This document shows, piece by piece, positions 1 to 12,479 of a stretch of 64,000 nt of DNA. The notes under the pieces are model-generated. The model worked only from the letters and a program-made list of their open reading frames with translations. It was not told the DNA's origin and ran no database searches. The position numbers and the translations under genes are program-made. The stretch's first letter is position 1. Each line of letters starts with the position of its first letter. Source of the DNA: Gonapodya prolifera JEL478 (Eukaryota; Monoblepharomycota; Monoblepharidomycetes; Monoblepharidales; Gonapodyaceae); assembly GCA_001574975.1 (NCBI GenBank), contig KQ965784.1, forward strand, positions 135,712-199,711. The letters are read 5' to 3'.

Positions 1-1093
1 ATGAAAGACGTACTTACTCGACAGGGAAGCAGGCGATCCAAAAACCAAACCCTGCAACAGCACCGTAACCCATTGCTTTGGCCATTGGAAGCTTTGTGCG
101 ATCCGTGATTCCTTCACGCTCCATATATCTCTGCACCAAGCTTTCATATGTCACAAAATATGCACCTGAGCGGGGAAAGGTTTAACAGGCTGCATGAACG
201 TCACACAAAGCAAAGTATAATCACTGTATGCGAGAATTTCTCGCGCAACCGTCACTCCCTGGCCCTTCCAGACTCCTGCAATACCCCTTTCTGCGTAAAT
301 CCGTCGAATAGCATCGACAGGACCCTTGTAGAAAGTGCGTCCGGTGGCTATCGCATCAGCTTCGGTCGTCTGGACTTGCAGACGAATACGAATGTGCTCC
401 ACGGGGGCTGAGAGAACAGAGTTGGCAATTCCCGAGGCAGCTCCAGAGATAAGGAGTTGTACTGTGGTGAGTGGTGGTGGTTTCGTTGCGGAACGCTCGG
501 ACGGGGGGATGGAAGTGAGGTTGCGGTTGGTGAAGAACCGCTTCATATATTCGTTGGCGAAAAATTGAATTGAGACGCAGGCACCAATTCCAATAAGAGG
601 TGTTAGGGTACCTCTACGTCAAGTTTTTGTCCCGCAGAGGGAGAACTTTGGTTAACTCCCCTCGCTCGCGACATAATTACAAAGGCTGGAACCACTCACT
701 TGTAGAACGCAGCGGCTCCTTCCTGTTTGTAGGTTTTCATGAAAGCATCTGCAGGTCCTTTGTAAATGGGATTCGCGGCTGACTGGCCTTGGAGGCGGAC
801 TTTGATTGTGTCGAATGGCTGAACATTGTTGAGTCACGGTTGAGAAAAGTGTCAGCTTGGAACAAAATTGACGGACAGCTGCAAGTTTGAGACTCACTTG
901 ACCTACTAAGACCTGAAACAGTACCGAGACAGATTTGAATCACGGGCATGAAGAGAAACGTCACGAGAGAACGGTAGCGCCGACGCACCTGGACGATTCC
1001 GGCGACGCTTCCCGCAACAAGGTCCTTAACCGTTCTAGGAATTGAATCTCTGAAGTCCGGCTCACTCGCCGAAGTTGCGGAGGCGTTCACCAT
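1..1093 (-). CDS. Mitochondrial carrier family protein (carnitine/ornithine/YMC-type), 3' part outside window
   Basis: Inner-mitochondrial-membrane solute exchanger. Five exons can be placed: 989-1093, 898-912, 700-818, 225-613 and 18-165, and a GTAAGT donor at 17 shows the gene continues past the window edge. The start is the ATG at 1093. The first carrier signature [10 protein letters not shown] begins exon 3. The second repeat carries [10 protein letters not shown], and the third signature begins at the edge (FPVD). All junction phases agree. Exon 2 is only 15 nt (VLVGQ). The stretch [12 protein letters not shown] and the kind of central repeat resemble fungal carnitine, ornithine or YMC carriers. 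The exact substrate cannot be set from this part of the protein. Confidence 0.9.
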
Positions 1094-3075
1094 GTCTTGG
1101 GGGGATTGCACGAATTGGAATTCCGTTGAATGAATGGGCCAGACGCAAAGAATCCAAGTCTAGCCGGTAAGCCTCGGTCAAGGGCCGTATTACTGAGAAT
1201 CTTTGGGCGGCGATTGCGCCGAAATCGAGCGGGCCGGTGTGAGTTTGCGAGGTAGATTGAAGGACCTTTCATTGGCACAATTGTTTGAAGCCCCAGAGAA
1301 CTCCACAACAAACAAAGCAAATGAAGTGAACCGTTCTGAACTTGGGTCCATGCCACAGCCACTAATCATCCTGCCAAAGTGTAGGAGAGGCTCTTGGGAC
1401 AGCATTGCAGTCTTGCGGTGACGGTTGAAGGTGGAGATGATGGAAACAAAGCAGATTTCTACGAAAATGTCTTCAAATTCAATTCATTCAACCTCCTCGG
1501 GCTCATCCTCGGATTATGTTGTCTGCACCTACGCGCTCAACGAAGCCCTGCATGAGTTTTGCGAGCTGTAATTGTGGAAATGGAGTGAAGCGATCCAGCG
1601 CTCATCACAGAAAGCCGCAAAATGGAATCGTCAGGCAGGAAATGACATCATGTGCTGTCATAGGTGAGCGATTCTATCTCCTCTTACTCGTGTACCCACA
1701 ACATCTCACCTTGCCTTCTAACGGGAAAGGCGGGCTTCGGACTGATATTCCCACCCATCTCAAAAGCAAAGAAAGTATTTGGCGGTTCAATTGGTGACGC
1801 CGAGGTTGGTTTGCCTGCTGGATGCCTCCCGATTTAGGTCACCAAAAGCGTTCCCCCACTCTCCGTGGGACATCAATGCTGCCACCGCAGTCTATCATGT
1901 CGCAAGATCTATCCCTTCACTCCGACTTTGTTTACGCCTGAAACGAAAGGCAGTCCTTGATGCACAAATGGAACTTCGACTCTCAAGAGAAGTGAGAGAG
2001 CACCACCTGTGATTCGAGCGATCCTAATGCGTGAGAAAACAGTGGGTCCGTGGAGTTTTCTCTCACATTCAATTTGGGGATTCGCTCACTTTGACGTGCG
2101 CTTCCCCAGTCCGCCAGATCCGACATTCCAAGTTTCGGACGACTTTCATAATGTTGACTATTTCATCGTTCGGCCTTCTGCGCTGCCACAGATTGTCATT
2201 CGTTGTAGGGTATTCGTAAAAAAAAAACAATTATATCATGTTGCGTTCAATTGTCCAACAGGGTGAGGATATTCCGATTCCGCCTAACTGTAACACACTG
2301 TATCAACCTGTATTGCGGGACGACTCTGTAGGTTTCTCTGTGTGATATATCATTCTCTCCATTTCCCATCTGGTATATCACCCGCATTGTCACAAGCTTC
2401 ACCACATGAATAAATATGTGACCATACCTTGGCTCCAAGATCTTCAATGACGTCTTGTCTCCTTTTTAGGTTCGGGATCCAATTGCGAGGGAATTTATTG
2501 GAGGAAAAGTGAAATTGAGTCCGAAAGACGTGGCATCCAACGGATCGGAGGGCCAAACCAGGGAGCACTTCAACTCTTTTCCTGTGATCCTGAATATCGC
2601 TTACTCGATCTGTTTGTACATTTGTCTCGCTAAACGGTAGGAATTTGACATGTGTGAATCCGCATATCACATGCAGACCACCAGCGCAAGATATCTCCAC
2701 TTTCCCGGTCGGAAAGTCGTCTCCATGCGCCGCTCTGCACAATCCGATTATTCTACTTGGAACAGCTGGTATTTGGTTTCGTAATGTGGTTTCGTGTCCC
2801 CAACCTTTGAGGGCTGCAGCATTTCTCCGTGCGATAGCTTAAACTCACCTCTTTTCTTCTTCCTCGTGGACGAAAAGGTAACAAAATGTGAGCATCGTTG
2901 CTGACGGAGAGGTGAACGAGCAGCTCGCTGGACTGGACCGTCGCCTGCGTGTCTCGTCCGTGACTCGCGTGGTCTCTCGACTTTCCCGTTTTTGTTTGCT
3001 TCCGTCGTACCCACTCCATCTAACAACGCACCGTCTCTTTCACTTCTTCCGGAACTTCGGCATTCCGACAACGAC
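1094..3075. other. No supported gene; 5' flank of the carrier and unexplained sequence
   Basis: Open frames here are short and unlike known families. A possible small exon starts at the ATG at 1436 and reads SSDYVVCTYALNEALHEF before a stop. An intron-like segment (GTGAGC near 1663, AG near 1730) follows in another frame. I could not join these into a convincing protein. The first hundreds of bases upstream of 1093 should hold the carrier promoter. Confidence 0.4.
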
Positions 3076-3078
3076 TGA

Positions 3079-3800
3079 TTGTGAGTGTTTCTGTTTCACC
3101 TCGACTGTGAACAGAGAACGACGGGTCCTTTTTTCTGTTGCACGCTCATCGTTCATCGAATCGATCCAGTCTTCCATTATCCCAACTTCGCTTGACCCTG
3201 GTGCTTCTCTCTCTTTTCAGACCTCCTCCTGACTCGTGAGTGATTCTATTTCTACTTCGGCTGTGAAACAGTGTCTGACGTGTTCTTCGAACGCTCTGTC
3301 ACGTCTATCGTCTACCGAACCGCTCCAGGCTTTCATCAACCCCCTCTACTTTTGATGGGTACTTTCGTTGCTGACTCCAAGGTGGATCTGTACCGTGGGC
3401 GGGGTGCGATGTGGTGTGGTGAGTATTACTTCAATGATCGTCGCTCTTCATCGTTCCTCACCTTTTCTGACCCGTTCCCTCCATGTGCCTCTACTTCTCT
3501 TCCTTCCACGAAAAGCCCCCCGGTGTTCGATGTTAGGTGAGGTTTTTGAGTGGTTTGGTGAGTATTTCTTCAATCATCATTGTTCTTCATTGTTCCTCAA
3601 CCACTCCGATCTCTCCCCTCCGGCCTCCATGCGCTTCAACTTATCTTCCTTCGACGAAAAGTGTCAGGGTGGTGCGATGTTGACTGGCGTTGCCGTGGTG
3701 TCGTGGTGGGTGCGGTGCGGAATGGTGTGTATTTCTTCTATGATCTACGTTCTTCATCGTTCCTCACAGACTCCGTTCCATCCCTTCCATCTGCCCCGAC
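3079..3800. repeat. Degenerate tandem repeat, units of about 140-165 bp with an intron-donor-like GTGAGT start
   Basis: Two related units start with GTGAGTG at about 3080 and 3236 and share a CTGTGAAACAG-like core. Three further units start at about 3417, 3557 and 3721 and share GGTGAGTATT, TCTTCATCGTTCCTCA and, in the first two, TTCCTTC.ACGAAAAG. The units look like duplicated exon-intron modules, because each donor-like start is followed by pyrimidine-rich sequence. No continuous protein could be read through them. Confidence 0.6.
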
Positions 3801-4159
3801 TTTTTTGTCATAGCGTGGAGGCTCGGGAGTCTCGAGGGTGGGTGTTAAAGAGGGGTCACGTATGTCGAAGGATGTGTGGTGAGGAGCAAGACCAGTGAGT
3901 TGTTGTTGGTTCGAGACATCATCTTTCATTCGTTCTCTCTCCCATATTCTCTATCCCTTGCACCATCTTTCTTCAAAGGTCATTCTCTTACCACCCCCAA
4001 ACATTTTGCCCCTGGACCTATCGTCGTCCCCACTCGTGGCCTTTGCCGATCGACACCACCTTGTCCTTCCGTGAGTTCACTCGTTGGGTTCACTCTTTGT
4101 ATTCTGTTTATTGACTTGCTCTACATCAATCCGCACACAGCTCTCTCGCTCACCGTCAG

Positions 4160-4663
4160 GTGTTCTTGCTGCGCGGAGTGGGCAGGCTTGGTGCGGGTAT
4201 TCGTCGCGGTGGTCCGGGCTGGTGTGGTGGTGGTTGGCGTGAATGTGGTTGGCGCGGCGGTGGTCGGCGCGTTTCAGTGGGCGGAAGTGGAGCGGAGTTG
4301 GAGTGGGGAAGGTGTCAAACAGGATACGGCAAACCAACCGCAAGCAATGTGAGTATGACGTTGCCCAATGGCTATTGGTATTGGTGCTGATGGTTCGTCC
4401 CCATCTTTTAGCCATCGTCCTCACGGACGAAGGTGCACTGTTCTGTACAAGGTTCGTTCTTCTCTCATCTTTCGAATGCTTTTGTTTATTCATGTTTGCG
4501 ACTCCTTCTTGTCATGTCAGGGCATGCCACCTCCAACACCCCTCAACAAACCAAAAACACTCGGGTGTATGCCCATTCTCCGGGCGGGACCTCGCGGAAT
4601 CCTAGTCCGGAGCGGGACGCGGCTGGTGCTGACTATAACACACCGGCGGTCCATAGGAATTGA
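4160..4663 (+). CDS. Probable last three exons of an unknown Gly/Trp/Arg-rich protein
   Basis: Three exons (4160-4348, 4412-4451, 4521-4663) have good splice sites and matching phases and end in a TGA. They read through a glycine/arginine/tryptophan-rich stretch (about residues 5-45 of the fragment), then a polar tail containing TPQQTKNTRVYAHSPGG. An acceptor at 4158-4159 implies further upstream exons, which may lie in the repetitive stretch 3079-4150. No family was recognised. The evidence is consistent splicing only, so a noncoding transcript remains possible. Confidence 0.4.
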
Positions 4664-4845
4664 TTGCAATAGTGTTTAGCCGCTACCCTGTGTGACACCT
4701 TTCGTTCTTGCCTTGGTTATCTTTCCTCCTTCTCTCTCCATGCGATGTGACAAAATAACATATAAATCGACGTACAAGGTAACTATGATACAAAAGATTA
4801 TCCAGCAGAATGAGTCACGCCAATCCAAAGAACCCCAAAACACAC

Positions 4846-6992
4846 TCAGCTCGAATCATCAGATACCTCAGGCGGCCCCGCACTGGAGACGTGCCCCCGA
4901 CCGCCACCTTCGACCAGCTCTCCCGCTAGATTTTCAGGGTTTACCAGGTTTCGGTCTGCACTCGCTTCATTGCCAGAAGAACCTGTTTCCTCCTGAAGAG
5001 CCTGTCCCCCTTCCGCGGCAATCAGGCGCTCCGTTTCCTCATCCTCGCTCCCAGCTTCAGCAACGTCGCTCAATGCCTCCCCTGTGGGCCGCCAAAAGGG
5101 CCCCACCCACGACGAAAGCCACCGCACAAACGTCATTCCGGAGCTCGCGTCCACCACTCGATCCTCGTCCGGCGAGGTCCGTTCCCACGACGGCAGCCAT
5201 CTCCTGCGCTTGCCCATACCGGCGTCCCTCTTGCACACGGGACACACGCGCCTTCTCTCGATCAGCCACTCGTCCACGCACGCCGCGTGGAAGTCGTGAC
5301 CACAAGGAAGGGGTCGTATGCGGTCGCCCGGCTGGAAGGAATCGAGGCAGATAGCGCACAGGTCCTCCGAGGAGGATGTCGAAGCGGTAGGAGATGCAGG
5401 TGATGGGGGTCTGCAGGGGCGAATGATGGGGTGAGGAGAGATGGAGGTTGAGGGGTCAACCAGCGGAGTGGATTCAGAGTTGCTGCTTTCGCCAATGGGC
5501 TCTCCGGATTCCGTGGCAGGCCCAGTACCTCCATCCAATTCAGCATCGCCCTTCACCGCCACTTGAAGTGTCCCCGTGTCGCTTCGTGCTGACTCTTCCA
5601 AGGCAGACAGTGTTTCAACGTTGGAGGTGTGTCCTTCGTCGGCGTTTGCGTGGCCCTTGTACACTCTCCACCCGAGTGCTTCGACCTCCCTCCTGGTAAG
5701 GACGTCATTAGTCCTTTGTCTTTCCCGGCGCATCACGTAGTACCCCGAGAGCACACCGAGAACAAGCAAGGGTGCCAAAACAACTGTGATGAGGACCGAT
5801 AACAGTGGAATCGAGGGTGTGCTCGGAAGGAGAATAATCGGGAGCCCAGGAGGGATGAGTGTCGGGTTTGCGGAATGGTGGCGGGATGGGTCTTCAGAGG
5901 TGTTGACATCCGCGTTCGGCCCAGTCGTACCGCCTTCTCCGACCTTCCACCCCGCACCACCGAAATCACCGCCGTCCAGAACTTCTCGAATCCACTTTTC
6001 CGCTGAGACTGAGGCGAGGTAGCGCAGGTCACGATACTCCCACTGCGCGACAAACACGGAAGGAATGAACACGTCGGAGGTATCTCCCGGCGCATACATA
6101 GTGACTAAGACGGCGTGAAGAAGAGGAGACCAGAGAGGGGGGGGGGGAGAGAGGAGGGGGCGGGGAACGGTGGAAGGGAAGATCAAAGGGCACATATGTA
6201 TGCAAAAGGATGGAAGTCAAAATAGAAAATTAATGGAAATGAGGGAACGGGAACGTCATGGTAAACTACATCACTACTCACCAAGGTTACCACTTGGTCC
6301 GTTATCTCCAACGATGACCGCAATAGCTCCCGACTGCTGCATCGCTCTCACTTTGTCAATGAACGGGCACTCTCCACGTTCTACCAACGCGATGAAATCG
6401 GGTGGCGGTCGAAGCACAGGCTCTCCTGCACTGGAAGCTCGGACAGGTACGGGGTCCACCTTTTGTTGGGGAACGCCGAGCAGGGACAGGATTCTCCTCT
6501 CCCACAGCGGCGGTTGATCGCGTTTCGTGTGAGAGTAAGACGAGGAGCGCTTCGGCTCGTCGGACCAGAGGCGTTTCGATATGGCGTTCAGCAGTCCTGA
6601 GGTGGACGTTTGCAAGGTCAAGGAAGGGGCCTCATCATCGGGTATCGGCGCTATCGCAAAAGGGAGAGGCTGGCATCCATCCGTGGCACCGTCCGGGTGA
6701 AACAGCGACGCGGGTAGCAATCGGCCTTGAATCCCATCTTCGGGTATGTCGGACCCGAACGCGGCCTCTCTGTCGACCTGTTTGGCAGTTAAGGAGGACG
6801 CAGAGGTTAATGTGGCGAGAAAAACGAAATGATGCTCCACTTTGCGGCGTCGATCTCACTACGCACGTAAGTGTCGTTTGTTGAGGGCACAACAATATTG
6901 GCGCAGACGAGCGTTGCCCAGCACGCGAGGGCTACAATCCAAAGTGCTGACGTCGATGTTGGTGGAAGCCGGCGACCCGCCTGCGACGCCAT
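4846..6992 (-). CDS. PA-TM-RING E3 ubiquitin ligase (RNF13/GRAIL type)
   Basis: Predicted 626-residue endomembrane ubiquitin ligase from exons 6867-6992, 6282-6777 and 4846-6104. The start at 6992 gives a signal peptide (hydrophobic stretch about residues 17-31). A protease-associated domain follows (about 165-250), with [12 protein letters not shown] and AVIVGDNG, then VFIPSVFV. One membrane segment lies near 306-332. The cytosolic side carries a RING-H2 finger at about 457-499 (CAIC, CGHDFH, CVDEW, CPVC), with all eight metal ligands present. A long acidic/serine-rich tail follows. This order (signal, PA, TM, RING-H2) is diagnostic of the family, which ubiquitinates membrane or trafficking proteins. 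The exon joining PA to TM is supported by phase and by the family motif restored across it. Confidence 0.9.
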
Positions 6993-7332
6993 CCTTCCTT
7001 TGAGCGGAGCAGGTGGGCGGGTGGTGTGCGGTCAAGCTGACCGGCTCAACTATGGCAAAAGCTTTGCCGAAGGTAGATGTGATGTCCCTCACTTTTGGAC
7101 TCTTTAACACCTAGACAATATCTGATTGAGTAACTATTGTAGGCTGGAGTGGTGCTGGGAAGACAAGGGGTTCTCGAAAGGGGACTTTAAATCTGGAAGT
7201 CAGAACGCGGGGGACAATTGGCCACAAAGGGCTGCTTTTGTTAAAGCTGATAAAAAGCCAAGCTAATGTAAAAACTTCCTGGACTTCGACTAACGCGAGA
7301 CAACCGAACCCTGCAACTTTTGCCCGACAATG

Positions 7333-10300
7333 TCATTCTGCAAACGGCATCCTCTCCTCATCCCATCCAGGAAAGAAGGCTCGAAAATCAAGCGGTTCGC
7401 TGCCATCAAAAACGTATACTACGCTGCCCTCCGGAGCTCGTTTGGAGGTGGCAGTCCGCTCGGGTGCCGTTGCGGAGCCTCCAGCGTGGTTTCGAGAGAT
7501 GACGTCGTCAAAGGCTGAAATTGAGCTTGGTGAATCATCCTCGGAGTCTGAAGCGTCGACCTCCAAACGCTCTTCTTGAACATGTACGCTCGATGCCGGA
7601 GATTGGTGAAGCGTTGTGTCTATACGTGAGATCCCCAGCAGCACCCGTCCATTGTCGTTCATCGCAAACCACCGACCGTCTGTTGCATCAAACGAACGTT
7701 GTTTATTACCTTGTTTTTCACCGCACAAAATGATTGTGGACGTACCGTTGAGCCTCTCAAACCAGACTTGCAAACTCTTGTAAGCCAACTTCCTCACCAC
7801 GTCAGAGCTCTCACTCCCGATCCAGACGTACACCTTTCCAGGGAACCCAGTGTCCAAAATAATACATGCTCCCCGATTTTCTTCCAGATCTCCCTGGATA
7901 AGGTTTGCGACCTCCTCGATTGCAAAGTATCCACGGCGACACGAGCAAACAAGGCATCGCGGCGGTTTGGCGAAGTACCATCGATTGGCTTGCTGGCATT
8001 GCTTCTGCCCTCCAAGTGCCGTCCAGAAATCTTCAGGCTCTTCCCCCTCTCGCAGATGCGTTATCGGTATTCCGCTCCTTGATCCCATCTCAAGTTCACC
8101 AGAAATGTGAATTGGAGTCGTAACATCAGGTTGCGAAGTAGTACAAGAGCTGTTCCTTTGGTCATCAGGTGTTGATACCTCATCACCAGAGTGATTCGGC
8201 TGTCCTTCCAATGTGTTCGAAAACTTCATTGCAATCTTGGCACTGGCAAGACTCTCTTCTTTGCTTGCCCCCTTGCCTATCCACAGATAACCCCTTTGCC
8301 AATTCTTGCGGTGTTCCGGATCTGAGACAAGCAGTAGAAAAACATTCCTGGTGCAGAGGCGAGATGCTCCGGGATCCACTTCAATCAGTCTTGTTGTGTG
8401 AAATCGACCATCCTTGCAAATTTCAAACAAAAAATTGTGGTGCACTGGTGCATGAAGCGGCGAAACTGAATTGCCGAGTCGTTGACGCCTGCTACCTTTC
8501 CGAACTATGATCGTGTTACCAAAGCACGCAAGTAACGCCAGGGGTTCTTTTCCTTGCTGAATATGTACCGTCCGCAATCCGCATTTGTACATTCGCTCGA
8601 TGATGTTTTTCATTTCGCGTTCAGTTTCATAGCTGAAGGTGGATTTTGCGAGCTTTGAAGCATGTCGCCCTTCCCAGAAGTAGACGACACACTCAAAGTG
8701 TCCTAGCGCATGAGCCTCTGGTTGCCTGTCAATTGGTGACTCTGAGTTTTTAGAATTTGTACTGAGTGATGTATCACCCCGGTAAACGCAAAGAAAGACA
8801 AACGCATCATGGTCCCATAAAATACCAAGCTAATTGAGGGGTTAGATCAGATCATCGCTCCCGGACAGCAGAGGAAAGACGCACCTCTTCGCGGGGAACA
8901 GCAACAAACCTTCCCCGCCGAGAGCCAATGTCATTCTCTGCACTGCCGACTTCAAACACAAAGCAAGTCACATCAACCATTCTAGACGTTGCGATAGTGA
9001 TGGCCTCATCGACCAGTGATGCATCTAACAGAGCGGGCGGTTCAGGGTTGTATAACGCCTGAACATCAACAGTAATAGGCAGCAGTGGAGATGAAGGAAT
9101 AAAGACTTCGCGCGTTTCAGATTCATGACGAAACGTTACGCGGAACCGTTTTGGGACTCACATCTCCTCCGTCGCAGGGCTCTTCCACAGCAAAAAACAA
9201 CGCCCGGAAAGGTTTTCCTTGCTGTTCTCTTCCATCTCGACTTGCCGCGCCGCAAAGAGCCAACTGCCCCGTCTCGAGAAGTCATCTTCTGCGGTATATT
9301 TGCTGACGGTGATGGTGATTCCGCGAAGGTTTGGGGATCTTGACTACCACTGGGATGTAGTTCTGCAGGTGAATTTGTTATGGTGTGCTTAGACAGACCA
9401 CTTGGCGATGTCAGGACGACTCCTTCCGCAGTTTCTGTTGTATCTGGGGTGGCAACAACTTCGCCGGGCTCCCACCAATCTTTAAACAGCGCTCGGAAAG
9501 GCTCCAATTCAAATCCTTCGATAATACGGTAGAGATTCAGATATGAAGGTCGTACACGAGATTGGACGACGTGCTGGCAAGAATCTATTACCACCACGTT
9601 GGTCGTCATTCGTTCGACAAACAAACAAGCTCACCGCCAAGGCTTCAGTCGCAATTTCCACACATTGCCCTTCGGCTGTTTTTCCAACCCAAAACCAAAC
9701 ATCCGCACCAGCGTCTACAACGTAGCAGCCGTCACTTTTCAAGAGACCTCGACTTGGTATCATTTCACCCGGCGGGGGAAGAGGCACCATCAGCTTATTA
9801 ATCTCAGATAGCTCCTGCGCTTCGACACTTCGTATCCTACAATGATCCGATGAAACACAAAGAGATTTTCAACATCACGTGCTTAAAACATATTGTGAGG
9901 AAATACCTACTCAAAAAGTCTGACAACGTGATCGTATTGCCCGGTGTCACGCTCGTTGGTCCAACTAGTTCGGACCGCTTTCGATATGGGATCCCAAAAT
10001 GCTTCGTCCAAAGAGACCCCAGGAGGCCTTCCCTCATATTTGGCTAACTGTGACCAGCCTTCCTTCGCTGCACCAGGTGTGTCATTCCTCTCGTCATCAC
10101 CAGCAATCCATGAGTGTTGCTCAACGAAGATCTTCGGGGATGTCCCGTTTAAGCTTTCACATATGGAACTCTGAGAAACCGAGCTCCGTCGAGAGCTATC
10201 TGCATGTTTACACGACTCCACAACTCGTTGGAAAGTCATCCGGCCTCGGCTAGCTCGCCTGACGAAAGCAAGACCAGAGGAAGGAGCCTCTTGCGATGGT

Positions 10301-12339
10301 GGATGAGGTGCGAGAAACGATCTCCGACGGGTAAGAGACCGATCCAGTGACATCATTGAATCGTTTATTGTTGGTATGGAGCTGTTAAGCTCGAAATCCG
10401 GGTGAACAGTTGTATGTTCGGAAAGCAAGCTCGCAAAGTACGCTTGAAAGCTTTGCCCAGGAACGTCATCCTCCCAAATCTCCCCGCAAACAGCTATTCC
10501 GAATCTATCCACTGTGTTCCATCGGCGCGCCATCAGCCTGCACCACAGGATCGGTGACCGGGGACAGGACTTGGTATCCAGTTGAATGAGATGCGATCCG
10601 GTGTCAAGGAGGTAAACAAAGCCATCTACAAGTGAGGCCGGACTTGGTGCTATCTAAGAACTCAGAGCTTTATTACAAAACAGGCAGGGAGACTGAGACC
10701 GAATACGAACCCTGGCGAACATCCAGCTTCTGTCCCTTCGCCGTACCTGATAAAGACGAGCGCCAACTTCGAGCTCCAATCGAGCGCGTATGTAGTTTGT
10801 GGAAGATTCGTGCACAGAATACAAAGACGAGGGAGTTGCATTCGCCGTTGGTGAAACTACTGGCGCGCCGGGGAACAGTTTACAAAACGTTTCCGATGGG
10901 CAAGCCAGATCCTTCCAAACGTAATGGAGACGTCGCCAAAAGTGCCACGAGAAAAACGAGATGAAATCACCTCTCGAATCACGCTTGGCTCGATTCCCCA
11001 AATGTTTCGGGCCGCCTCCGCAAACCAAGCCGCTGAGAAACGCTTGTCGGCTTGCGCCTCATCGCCAATAACTGTGTACACCTGACTGCCAAAATTGTCG
11101 GTCTCGTCGGAGACGTGTACAACAACGTAAGCGTCACCGCCGCACCTGAAAGAAGAGGAAGCATAATGACGGGGTAGTTCCCCAAAAAAGGCTTTCCGGT
11201 AAAACCACATAACTTACCATATACCCCACGAATCCTCGGCTAGTGGCTCCATTGCAAGGTTTTTCACCCGATAAACATGTGTTCCTTTTGTCATCAAAGT
11301 GTGAGAAGGAAAGAGAGCTCGTAGGGAGGAGGGATCAAGTCGCTGACGGGGATGTCGATGATCCACCTTACCCTTGCCGAGCTTAATGTCGTGGCCAGGA
11401 AGTGGTGGCACCTTGGGGTGCTGCTCTTCAACATCGTTGTCACCGTCTCGGTGCTGTTCCGCCAAACCTTCCAACATAGAGCCGTGCGCGGATACTCCAT
11501 TGTTTCCATTCATTGTTCCCGATAACATGGCCTTCAGAAAAACATCGCCGAGTTTTTCACGCCGCTTTGATTTTTCAAGCCAGGTATCGCGGGCACCAGT
11601 TAGGTCGGAAAGCAGCATATCTGAACGCGTTGACTCAAAGCTAGAGGATGTCGTCCTCTTTTTACTGGTAGCCGTGGTTTCGGAAAAGTCTGCCTCATAG
11701 AAGAGCGAAGAGTGAAGATCCATTCTGACAGACTAACAGACGTAGCGACCACGTCAGGAATAGAATCTTTCTCAATACAAGGTCATCATTTCCTCATATC
11801 CTGGTAACACGCACCTTCTTTTCACGCTGTGTTTGCTCCTGGAACTTCGCTCGCTCCCTCTCCAATCGTCTCCGCTCTGCATCAAGCTCCATCTCCCTCG
11901 AGCGCATTCGCTGGCGAGAAGCGCGCGCTACTTCATCTTCCTGGGCCAGAGATACGGTCAGGCGCTTCTCCCAATCGAGAAGGGCTGGAGACGTAATTGC
12001 AGCAGAGGACGGACTTCGGCTACGTTTTGAAACGCACGGAGCATCATTCGCCAGCGACGATGATAAGAAAGCACTACTGTCTCACCTCAGTGACAGCGCG
12101 GATGCAGGTGACACAATGGACGGCGAGGGTACTTCGGTTTGGGTGGTCCCCATATGATAAGTGGACGATCGCTTTGTCACGCTCCTCCCATCTCCCGAGC
12201 CCGCAATCTCCGCAATATCCCGTGCAAGCTGCTGTCGTCGCGCCTCCACGCGCGCTCTCAGGGAGTTGATGTCCCCATCTGGAGGTTGTCGGTCCTTTGA
12301 TGGTGGGGAGGGATTGCGTGCAGAAGAATCGGAGCTCAT
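7333..12339 (-). CDS. Large gelsolin/villin/supervillin-like actin-binding protein
   Basis: About 1,450 residues in ten exons: 12086-12339, 11815-12019, 11218-11732, 10971-11145, 10747-10911, 9911-10653, 9635-9836, about 9573 to about 9160, about 9058-8885, and 8829-7333. The N-terminus is a charged coiled coil (many E/R). At least four gelsolin-type repeats follow. Markers are WCGGDAYVVVHV and FCKLFPG, DGCYVVDAGADVWFWVG with LEPFRALFKDW, DDHDAF-type FVFLCVYR with VYFWEGRHASK and STFSYETEREMKNII, and ILDTGFPGKVYVWIG near the end. The last residues (DFRAFFPGW) close a repeat, and no villin headpiece is present. Such proteins cap, sever or bundle actin. The junction between the eighth and ninth exons (9160-9058) is uncertain because three frames are open there. 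Confidence 0.85.
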
Positions 12340-12479
12340 TCCAGAAATGGCGTGGACATAAAAGTGGAGAGGTTCTTCCTTTTCCAGAGATGCTCCTCAA
12401 GGGCTCTCGACGGATTCAATGATAGAGTGGGCTGATTCTGCGGTCAAACCGAGGAGGTGGACACAGCAGCATCTATTGA

